From: Bacteroidota bacterium
GTDB taxonomy: Bacteria > Bacteroidota > Bacteroidia > Sphingobacteriales > Sphingobacteriaceae
NCBI GenBank assembly: GCA_025355225.1
Contig: JANYAB010000669.1
Span: forward strand, 1 to 11,901
Direction: 5' to 3'
DNA length: 11,901 bases
Of the stretch, positions 7,611 to 11,901 are shown one piece after another (positions within the stretch are counted from its first letter, which is position 1; the number at the start of each line of letters is the position of its first letter). The position numbers were made by a program, and so were the translations under genes. The notes beneath the pieces were generated by a model. The model saw nothing but the letters and a program-made list of their open reading frames with translations. It had not been told where the DNA came from and ran no database searches.

Positions 7611-7622
7611 GATTTCTATGAC
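7611..7622. repeat. 12-bp direct repeat bracketing the hypothetical gene
   Basis: GATTTCTATGAC here is identical to 6949-6960. The two copies lie 8 bp before the ATG and 21 bp after the stop of the AT-rich gene at 6969-7589. This would fit a target-site duplication or a recombination footprint around an inserted gene, though no transposase, inverted ends or integrase belongs to it. Confidence 0.4.
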
Positions 7623-7729
7623 TTAGCGTAAATATGTATTAGTGTTTAAATATCAGAAATTAAAATATCAAAAAAGGGATCATGGTTGGTATGACGCCGA
7701 TGGGGTCGCATAATTTAATGGGTTGTTTT

Positions 7730-7757
7730 TCGATAAACATAAAATCCTTTCAGGATT
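7730..7757 (-). terminator. Weak hairpin terminator of the toxin-antitoxin operon
   Basis: On the minus strand AATCCT (7757-7752), a GAA loop and AGGATT (7748-7743) form a 6-bp hairpin followed by TTATGTTTATCG. It overlaps the toxin stop codon and is followed by only a modest T-rich tract, so termination is plausible but weak. Confidence 0.35.
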
Positions 7758-8190
7758 AGGAGGAATAGTTGCTTAATTCAAGTGTATTAAAAACCTTTTT
7801 AAACTGTTTGTTTTTAAGTCCGTTGTACAGTTCTTTATCCCCTGTCCATAGGTGCCCTTTAAGATAAAGGGTTAGCGCTACAAAATCAGCATCATCGATA
7901 TCAATGTCTTGCGTTAAATGCAAAGCTTTTTTCCAAATAGTTTCTGGTATCAAATCCTCATTGATGAACTTTAATCTCGAAAACAAGTGGAATTGGGCGT
8001 CAGTCAATTGCTGATCAGATAGTTTTGAAATTTTCTTCAGCTTTTCCCAATGTTTCTGAATTTCATAGCGCATATAATTGCAACTATAGAATTCAAAAGA
8101 TTTTTTGGAGTTTATCAGTAATTCACCGATTGTGCTGTTAGTGTTTAATAATCCACTAAAAATGATATTGGTATCAACAACAATCTTCAC
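7756..8190 (-). CDS. PIN-domain toxin (putative endoribonuclease)
   Basis: The 144-residue product is a PIN-domain protein of the type annotated as putative toxin-antitoxin toxin component, PIN family. It starts MKIVVDTNIIFSGLL, where D6 and N8 are the first active-site residues. E43 (YEI), the acidic cluster D97/D99/D100/D102 (DIDIDDADFVALTL) and D118 (WTGDKEL) complete the Mg-binding set expected for a single-strand RNA nuclease. The start is GTG at 8190: its GTGA overlaps the antitoxin stop by 4 bp, so translation is coupled and the toxin should be made after and less than the antitoxin. The physiological RNA target is not visible. It lies between an orphan AT-rich gene and a repeat-rich IS insertion, a common setting for such modules. 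Confidence 0.88.
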   Translation of the reverse strand: MKIVVDTNIIFSGLLNTNSTIGELLINSKKSFEFYSCNYMRYEIQKHWEKLKKISKLSDQQLTDAQFHLFSRLKFINEDLIPETIWKKALHLTQDIDIDDADFVALTLYLKGHLWTGDKELYNGLKNKQFKKVFNTLELSNYSS

Positions 8191-8390
8191 TTGATGTGTT
8201 TGCTGCCATTTTTAGCCCACCAGCCCTTTTTTACTTCTTTGGCCAATTTATCAACTTCGGCCTGGGTAGCTTCAGATTTTGCGGTAGCTTCCTTGTAGCT
8301 CAAAAAGTTTACTAGTCGTTGTAAGCCTTCTGTATCCACATAAGCCGGCAACCTAATGATCACCTCATCTTTTGTACGTTCAATTAACAT
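8187..8390 (-). CDS. Antitoxin of the PIN module
   Basis: This 67-residue protein precedes the PIN toxin and overlaps it by 4 bp, the usual antitoxin-first order. The N-terminal half, MLIERTKDEVIIRLPAYV, looks like a short beta strand pair of the kind used for dimerisation or DNA binding. The C-terminal half (TQAEVDKLAKEVKKGWWAKN, residues 42-61) is a charged helix ending in tryptophans, a likely toxin-binding tail that could block the PIN site. I do not recognise a classic antitoxin DNA-binding fold such as AbrB, RHH or Phd with certainty. Function is inferred mainly from the position and overlap. A 6-bp dyad over its start codon could be the site of autoregulation. Confidence 0.75.
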   Translation of the reverse strand: MLIERTKDEVIIRLPAYVDTEGLQRLVNFLSYKEATAKSEATQAEVDKLAKEVKKGWWAKNGSKHIK

Positions 8391-8419
8391 ATAACTATGT
8401 TGTTATTTATCCAAATTTA
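8386..8419 (-). promoter_or_regulatory. Promoter element and possible operator of the toxin-antitoxin operon
   Basis: On the minus strand 8419-8412 reads TAAATTTG, matching the Bacteroidota -7 element; no good -33 TTTG is seen. Between it and the gene is a perfect dyad, AACATA (8386-8391) and TATGTT (8396-8401), spaced by 4 nt and overlapping the antitoxin start codon. This is where an autoregulatory antitoxin-toxin complex would be expected to bind. That use is inferred. Confidence 0.42.
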
Positions 8420-8490
8420 CAAATAATTTGTTTACGTAGATATTGCATTTCAAATATGCCATTGATGTAAGAGATTTTTAATTTCTTAAA

Positions 8491-8536
8491 GAGCCATCGG
8501 CTCGAACATTTTATAACAACGGGTTTCAACCCGTTG
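8491..8536 (-). repeat. Two-hairpin REP-like repeat, intact copy
   Basis: Two palindromes stand side by side: a small one, GAGCC-ATC-GGCTC (8491-8503), and a larger one, CAACGGGTT-TC-AACCCGTTG (8517-8536). Read on the minus strand, the order is large hairpin, TTATAAAATGTTC, small hairpin. This is the same layout as the site interrupted by the IS element at 8684-8707 and 10013-10035. The stems differ between copies by paired changes that keep base-pairing. The linker with hairpin edge (minus strand, 8521-8507) matches the target programmed by the bridge RNA at 14 of 15 positions. Confidence 0.85.
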
Positions 8537-8599
8537 ACGATACATCCGACAATAATTAAGTACCCTCGGCACGTTCACGTCTCGCCGTAAAGTTTGATG

Positions 8600-8661
8600 T
8601 TAGCGTTTTACTCCCGCTAAGAATAAAGTAATGCCTGTTATATTGGCCGAACCTACGGTTC
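8600..8661. repeat. Further palindromes of the REP-like cluster
   Basis: TTAGCG (8600-8605) pairs with CGCTAA (8615-8620). A third small hairpin, GAACC-TAC-GGTTC (8649-8661), follows the motif ATATTGGCC (8640-8648), exactly the motif that precedes the small hairpin on the right side of the IS (10014-10022). This copy lacks the large CAACGG hairpin and appears truncated. No gene is seen in 8391-8707. Confidence 0.7.
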
Positions 8662-8683
8662 TTTGGCTTCTCAGCTCCCTTTT

Positions 8684-8707
8684 CAACGGATTAAAATCCG
8701 TTGTTAC
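8684..8707 (+). repeat. Left half of the repeat interrupted by the IS element
   Basis: CAACGGATT (8684-8692) and AATCCGTTG (8695-8703) form the large hairpin of the two-hairpin repeat. TTAC (8704-8707) follows and then the IS begins. The hairpin corresponds to that at 8517-8536, with G-C to A-T paired changes. The segment 8699-8707 (CGTTGTTAC) is the left target sequence copied in the bridge RNA. Confidence 0.82.
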
Positions 8708-8712
8708 CTTTG
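8705..8712 (+). promoter_or_regulatory. Promoter element at the IS left end (perfect promoter on the circle)
   Basis: TACCTTTG spans the left boundary and fits TAnnTTTG. In the integrated state the flanking repeat gives only TTTC (8681-8684) 20 nt upstream. In an excised circle the right end joins here: TTTG (9986-9989), 20 nt, then TAC (10010-10012) plus CTTTG (8708-8712), a full Bacteroidota promoter reading into the bridge RNA. IS621 of the same family is known to form a promoter at its junction; its use here is inferred from sequence. Confidence 0.65.
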
Positions 8713-8805
8713 GTTTAACAAAGATAGTTTTTTAATAACTATTGTTATTGTTGGAAATGGGGGGTCTGGGGGTGTTAAAAACTAAAAACTTTGTGGAAAA
8801 CGTTA

Positions 8806-8946
8806 TTATAAAAGGCAGGGTGAACTTACGTTGTTACTTAGTTTAAAGAGCTACATTTTGTATTAGTCCCTGCCTTTTATGATTGCCCAAGGCCCAACTA
8901 GAATACTCACTTTGCTTCAACAAAGGTAATTGGCAAAAGGCAATTT
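8806..8946 (+). ncRNA. IS110 bridge RNA (seekRNA), predicted
   Basis: Between the left IS end and the transposase gene, two successive stem-loops form. The first has a perfect 13-bp stem, ATAAAAGGCAGGG (8808-8820) with CCCTGCCTTTTAT (8868-8880), and a 47-nt loop. Its 5' side holds CGTTGTTAC (8829-8837), identical to the left target 8699-8707. Its 3' side holds CATTTTGT (8854-8861), partly complementary to the right target. The second has ATTGCC (8882-8887) with GGCAAT (8939-8944). Its loop holds CTAGAATAC (8898-8906), identical to the IS right end 10004-10012, and CAAAGGT (8921-8927), the reverse complement of 8706-8712 at the IS left end. The order target loop then donor loop, each left guide then right guide, and 9-nt left guides ending in the core is that of the known IS621 bridge RNA. 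The exact transcript ends are not known. Confidence 0.85.
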
Positions 8947-8972
8947 ATTAACGTATACTAAAAGACAAACGT

Positions 8973-9965
8973 ATGAAAAGCTGGAATGTTATTTTAGGTG
9001 TCGACGTATCAAAATTAACACTCGATATCTGCTGCGCCGAACGCAACCTGCATGTTAAGATTGACAATTGCTCCAAAGGATTTGCCGATTTTAAAAAATG
9101 GTGTAAAATCAAAGGTATCGATCTACAGGGAACCTTGGTAGTGATGGAACATACCGGTGGCTATGAGTACCGGTTCCTGCAATTCTTAGAATCGAAACCG
9201 ATTCCCTATTGCCGGATACCAGGCCTGGAAATCAAACAATCCATGGGTATGGTCAGAGGAAAAAGCGACAGGGCCGATTCTTTCCGCATCGGGCGATATG
9301 GTGAAGAAAAGAGTGATAAACTGACACCTTCCAAGCCATTGAATAAGAACATATTAGTGCTAAAGCAACTGCTTTCGTTCCGTAAAAGACTGGTTCGTGA
9401 AAAGGCCGGGTATGAAAGCACCATAAAAGAGCGGGAACATATGTATGAGATGAAAAAAGCCGATACCATTATCCGTGTTGCCCGGGAAAAAATAAAAGAG
9501 AATAAGAAATATATCAGCAGGGTCGAACAGGAGATTAAGGAATTGATCAAAAGCGATGAGGGAATATGGCAAAATTACCGGATCATAACCAGCATTAAAG
9601 GGATCGGAGAAGTTAATGGATGGATGACGATAGCCTATACAGAGAACTTCACCAGCTTTACAAATGCAAGGGCATACGGCGTATATGTTGGGGTTGTCCC
9701 GTTTGGGCACACGTCAGGAACCAGTATTAAAAAGCCAAAACGGGTAAGCCATCTGGCCAATAAAGAACTAAAATCAGAACTAAATCAGGCAGCCAAAACG
9801 GCCATCACGCACGACAAGGAAATAAACGCATACGCTGAACGTAAACTTAAAAACAAAGACTATGCCCTGGTATTGAATAATGTAAAATTCAAGTTGATCC
9901 TAAGGATGTTTTCACTGGTGAAAAGAGGTGCCATGTATGTTGAAAACTATAGAAAATCAGCTTAA
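8973..9965 (+). CDS. IS110-family transposase / bridge-RNA-guided recombinase
   Basis: The 330-residue protein has the two-domain structure of IS110 recombinases. The N-terminal RuvC-like DEDD domain shows D11 (GVDVSK), E59 (VVMEHTGGY), and D99 and D102 (GKSDRADSF). A long charged, helical middle (about 125-195, coiled-coil-like) follows. The C-terminal Transposase_20 domain starts with ITSIKGIGEVNG and carries the likely catalytic serine S248 in HTSGTS, then VSHLANKELKSEL, the counterpart of the ISKxGNxxLR motif. All catalytic residues are present and the length is normal, so the enzyme should be functional. It acts as a tetramer with the bridge RNA encoded just upstream, bringing target and donor DNA together and exchanging strands at the core dinucleotide. 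The start ATG at 8973 is 26 bp past the second RNA stem-loop, so RNA and mRNA may share a transcript. Confidence 0.95.
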   Translation: MKSWNVILGVDVSKLTLDICCAERNLHVKIDNCSKGFADFKKWCKIKGIDLQGTLVVMEHTGGYEYRFLQFLESKPIPYCRIPGLEIKQSMGMVRGKSDRADSFRIGRYGEEKSDKLTPSKPLNKNILVLKQLLSFRKRLVREKAGYESTIKEREHMYEMKKADTIIRVAREKIKENKKYISRVEQEIKELIKSDEGIWQNYRIITSIKGIGEVNGWMTIAYTENFTSFTNARAYGVYVGVVPFGHTSGTSIKKPKRVSHLANKELKSELNQAAKTAITHDKEINAYAERKLKNKDYALVLNNVKFKLILRMFSLVKRGAMYVENYRKSA

Positions 9966-10012
9966 AAACTCTTTTTTAAATTAAATTTGGAAATATAAGA
10001 AACCTAGAATAC

Positions 10013-10035
10013 AATATTGGCCGAGGCGATGCCTC
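10013..10035 (+). repeat. Right half of the repeat interrupted by the IS element
   Basis: AATATTGGCC leads into the small hairpin GAGGC-GAT-GCCTC (10023-10035). The same leader precedes GAACC-TAC-GGTTC at 8649. With 8684-8707 it rebuilds the two-hairpin repeat once the IS is removed. A short T-run follows at 10036-10040, so the hairpin may also act as a terminator for the transposase gene. Confidence 0.8.
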
Positions 10036-10038
10036 TTT

Positions 10039-10196
10039 TTGTCTGAACCATGATTTGTTGTCTGAACCATGATTCGTAAGATTTAAGGATTCCCTTGATT
10101 CCCGTCTTAACCGATGATATTAATCATGTTAATCCACTAATCCTGAAAATCCTATAAATCTTAGTTCAGACAATATACAAATCATAGTTCAGACAA
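10039..10196. repeat. Doubly nested inverted repeat (TTGTCTGAACCATGATTTG family)
   Basis: The outer arms are 10039-10057 and 10178-10196 (18 of 19 complementary). The inner arms begin at 10058 with a second direct copy of the same TTGTCTGAACCATGATT unit and end at 10173, the inner right arm reading GAACTAAGATTTATAGGATT on the minus strand. Left and right therefore each hold the unit twice in tandem, arranged as a palindrome. The inner right arm is homologous to the arms at 5129-5254. The middle (about 10095-10145) is unrelated AT-rich sequence. Confidence 0.85.
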
Positions 10197-10478
10197 TAGT
10201 TTAATACGTCAAAGAGCGCGTTCAATTATTTTCACAAATAATCGGATATAATGGAATACCGGACCGTTTGTTTAACGGAATGGCATGTTGATGCTGTAAA
10301 TTTCAATTTGCGCTTCCTGTTCGGTCAGAAAAATAGAAACAAGATGAAGCTATGTAGCTGAAAAGATTAAATCCGGATCGGAGCAATCTTGAATGCTAAG
10401 TTAGCTAAAAAAATTAGTAATGCCAAATCTTTTTGTACTTTTAGAGAAAGAAAAACTTAGTTAAATTGTTTAACTATT
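10197..10478. other. Intergenic region, no convincing gene
   Basis: A 36-codon frame at 10251-10361 (MEYRTVCLTEWHVDAVN...) has no supporting evidence. A perfect dyad, AGTTAAA (10459-10465) and TTTAACT (10469-10475), lies at the right end, just before the iterons upstream of dinB. Nothing else was recognised. Confidence 0.4.
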
Positions 10479-10480
10479 AT

Positions 10481-10551
10481 GGTGTTACAGGTGTTACACG
10501 CGTTACATTTGTTACGCCCGTTTCTTGTAACACCCGGGTTTTATACTTTTG
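10481..10551 (+). promoter_or_regulatory. dinB promoter with GTTACA iterons
   Basis: Four consecutive 9-bp units, starting at 10481, 10490, 10499 and 10508, carry GTTACA, GTTACA, GTTACA and GTTACG. An inverted copy, TGTAACACC, follows at 10526-10534, so GTTAC (10511-10515) and GTAAC (10527-10531) also form a dyad with an 11-nt gap. The promoter is TTTC (10521-10524), 19 nt, then TACTTTTG (10544-10551, a TAnnTTTG match), giving a leader of about 30 nt before dinB. The iterons overlap and precede the -33 region, the position of an operator. A DNA-damage repressor is a natural candidate but is not shown. Confidence 0.55.
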
Positions 10552-10589
10552 TTGAATTTATTAAGATAGTTTTCCGACAGAAAGACTTC

Positions 10590-11696
10590 ATGGAAAATCC
10601 CTCATCCGTTACGTACCGCAAGATCATCCACATCGACATGGATGCTTTCTACGCGTCCGTTGAGCAGCGGGATAACCCGGAGCTGCGGGGCAAACCCCTG
10701 GCTGTCGGCGGATCGCCGGAGGGCAGGGGCGGAGTGGTGGCTACGGCAAGTTATGAGGCAAGGAAATTTGGGGTACGGTCGGCCATGCCGTCAAAGCAGG
10801 CCAAGCAGCTTTGCCCGGAGGTGATCTTCGTGAGGCCGCGTTTTGCGGTATATAAAGAGGTATCGCAAGGAATCAGGGAAATATTCAGCCGGTACACTGA
10901 TCTGATCGAACCGCTTTCGCTGGATGAGGCTTATTTGGATGTTACCCAGGATAAACAAAATATAGGTTCGGCCATCGAGATCGCGAAACTGATAAAACAA
11001 GCTATAAAAGAAGAATTGCAATTGACAGCTTCGGCAGGGGTTTCTATCAACAAGTTTGTGGCCAAAATAGCATCGGATATGAACAAGCCAGATGGGCTGA
11101 CATTTATCGGCCCATCGGCTATTGAAGCATTTATGGAAGAGCTTCCCGTTGAAAAGTTTTTTGGGGTAGGCAAAGTAACCGCAGATAAAATGAAAAAAAT
11201 GGGCCTGTTCACAGGCGCCGACCTGAAAGGATTGCCGGAAGAAGAAATGATAAAGCATTTCGGAAAAGCTGGCCGCTTTTATTACCTGATAGCCCGTGGA
11301 ATTGATGACCGGGAGGTACAGCCAAATCGCGAAACAAAATCTATTGGTGCTGAAGATACCTTCGCTTATGATCTGACCGAGATTGATGAAATGTACATCG
11401 AACTTGATAAAATAGCGCAAACTGTTTGCAACCGCCTGCAGCATTATCAATTAAAGGGCCGTACCATCACGTTAAAAATAAAATACAGCGATTTTAAACA
11501 GATCACCCGTAATCAATCATTGACGGAACCTGTCAATGACTTTAAAACAATAACAGACATTGCAAAAAAGCTGCTTTTGGCGACGGACCCGGAAAGTAAA
11601 CGGATCCGGCTTTTAGGCGTGACCTTATCGAATTTTGGTGAAATGGCAGCCAGACAGAAGCAGACTGACCATCCGGATCAATTGCTCTTGTTTTGA
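10590..11696 (+). CDS. dinB: DNA polymerase IV (Y-family translesion polymerase)
   Basis: The 368-residue product is a full-length Y-family polymerase that copies past damaged bases with low fidelity. The palm motif HIDMDAFYASVE (14-25) supplies D16 and the steric gate Y21, SLDEAYLDV supplies D112 and E113, and YEARKFGVRSAMP and ASAGVSINKFVAKIASDMNKPDGL are the expected finger and palm signatures. FFGVGKVTADKM marks the helix-hairpin-helix of the thumb, and a little-finger domain follows. The protein ends in QLLLF, a sliding-clamp-binding peptide at the extreme C-terminus. I choose the ATG at 10590 rather than an in-frame ATG at 10479: the extra 37 residues would be encoded by the iterons and the promoter, and homologues begin just before the YRKIIHIDMD segment. 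It is transcribed alone, and the upstream repeats suggest regulation, perhaps by DNA damage. Confidence 0.96.
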   Translation: MENPSSVTYRKIIHIDMDAFYASVEQRDNPELRGKPLAVGGSPEGRGGVVATASYEARKFGVRSAMPSKQAKQLCPEVIFVRPRFAVYKEVSQGIREIFSRYTDLIEPLSLDEAYLDVTQDKQNIGSAIEIAKLIKQAIKEELQLTASAGVSINKFVAKIASDMNKPDGLTFIGPSAIEAFMEELPVEKFFGVGKVTADKMKKMGLFTGADLKGLPEEEMIKHFGKAGRFYYLIARGIDDREVQPNRETKSIGAEDTFAYDLTEIDEMYIELDKIAQTVCNRLQHYQLKGRTITLKIKYSDFKQITRNQSLTEPVNDFKTITDIAKKLLLATDPESKRIRLLGVTLSNFGEMAARQKQTDHPDQLLLF

Positions 11697-11742
11697 GGGG
11701 ATGGGTTGATTGGATTTTTGATTCAGTTAGACTATGTATCAT

Positions 11743-11771
11743 CTTTTTTACTAAAAAAGCGAAGTTTTTTT
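11743..11771 (+). terminator. Probable rho-independent terminator of dinB
   Basis: CTTTTTT (11743-11749), an ACT loop and AAAAAAG (11753-11759) form a perfect but AT-rich 7-bp hairpin, followed by CGAAG and seven T residues (11765-11771). It begins 46 bp after the dinB stop. The A/T stem makes it weaker than a classical terminator. Confidence 0.42.
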
Positions 11772-11829
11772 GTTTATTAATAAATGTTTTATAATTTCAC
11801 TGCGCTATAAACAACTGATTAAGCCTTTT

Positions 11830-11901
11830 TTGAAAAAATCCGTCGCCATATTCCTCCTTGGAGTCCACTTGCTTAATTTAGGCGGCTATGCTTTGATATT
11901 T
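11830..11901 (+). CDS. Start of a membrane or exported protein (partial)
   Basis: An open frame begins at TTG (11830) and runs off the right edge after 24 codons, reading as KKSVAIFLLGVHLLNLGGYA after the first residue. The Lys-Lys start followed by a long hydrophobic run is a typical N-terminal membrane anchor or signal sequence, of a type often seen in Bacteroidota membrane proteins. No in-frame ATG is found in the preceding bases, so a TTG start is proposed. The function cannot be told from this fragment. Confidence 0.5.
   Translation, partial: MKKSVAIFLLGVHLLNLGGYALIF

Larger units (their letters stand above)
8708..10012 (+). mobile_element. IS110-family insertion sequence (1305 bp) with bridge RNA
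   Basis: The element comprises a 265-bp left non-coding end, a DEDD transposase/recombinase gene, and a 47-bp right end, the arrangement of the IS110 group. It has no terminal inverted repeats and no long target duplication, as expected for the family. The ends are set by the guide matches: AC at 8706-8707 and AC at 10011-10012 are the shared core dinucleotide, so one AC copy belongs to the element. Deleting 8708-10012 leaves a repeat reading large hairpin, TTACAATATTGGCC, small hairpin, collinear with the intact copy at 8491-8536. The gene is uninterrupted and the RNA structured, so it may well be active. Confidence 0.88.

Noticed and set aside
8775..9970. 9-bp direct repeat TTAAAACT-like (8775-8783 and 9962-9970, TTAAAAACT) as IS ends
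   Set aside because: It would place the right end inside the transposase stop region and fits none of the guide sequences; 8708 and 10012 are supported by three exact guide matches and one partial one, and by the restored repeat.
10251..10361. 36-codon plus-strand frame
   Set aside because: Short, no motif, no promoter or conserved neighbour; likely chance.
10481..10516. Short tandem units considered as a CRISPR array or replication origin
   Set aside because: The units are 9 bp without spacers, no cas or replication gene is near, and they abut a dinB promoter.
10479..10589. In-frame 37-residue N-terminal extension of dinB
   Set aside because: It would be encoded by the iterons and the promoter, and Pol IV proteins start close to the HIDMD motif.
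10791..11450. Minus-strand open frame of 219 codons
   Set aside because: It lies wholly antisense to dinB, which has all polymerase motifs; the product shows no recognisable domain.

Overview
The window looks like the chromosome of a Bacteroidota member of the Sphingobacteriaceae type (Mucilaginibacter or Pedobacter-like). This is inferred from moderate GC with very AT-rich spacers, Bacteroidota-type promoter elements (TTTG, about 20 nt, TAnnTTTG), no obvious Shine-Dalgarno sequences, and palindromic intergenic repeats of a kind common in this phylum. No rRNA, tRNA or CRISPR array was seen.

Layout. 1-3668 (minus strand) is a tight four-gene run: a GT-B glycosyl/glycerophosphotransferase-like protein, an SpsF-like nucleotidyltransferase, and the two halves of a split transketolase, the last running off the left edge. 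It reads as part of a surface-polysaccharide or sugar-precursor operon, with a promoter and a 9-bp dyad just upstream. 3669-4413 is non-coding and holds a nested palindrome (4024-4172) and a possible structured element (4230-4335). 4414-4803 (minus) is a stand-alone response-regulator receiver. 5129-5254 is a long inverted repeat ending one base before the start codon of a Tat-exported melibiase-like glycoside hydrolase (5256-6923). An AT-rich gene of unknown function (6969-7589) follows, bracketed by a 12-bp direct repeat. 7756-8390 (minus) is a PIN toxin with its antitoxin.

The most informative region is 8460-10200. An IS110-family element (8708-10012, 1305 bp) sits inside a two-hairpin REP-like repeat. 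Its left non-coding end encodes a recognisable two-loop bridge RNA. Target and donor guides can be read by eye: CGTTGTTAC matches the left flank, CTAGAATAC the right end and CAAAGGT the left end (reverse complement), with a weaker right-target guide CATTTTGT. All four meet at the same AC core dinucleotide, which fixes both ends of the element. Joining the two ends would create a Bacteroidota promoter (TTTG, 20 nt, TACCTTTG) that could drive the RNA from the circle. Removing the element restores an intact repeat homologous to a complete copy at 8491-8536, so the guide appears aimed at this repeat family.

The right end carries another nested inverted repeat (10039-10196, same family as 5129-5254), then dinB (DNA polymerase IV, 10590-11696) with an unusual array of 9-bp GTTACA iterons plus an inverted copy just upstream of its promoter, a terminator, and the first codons of a membrane protein that runs off the window.
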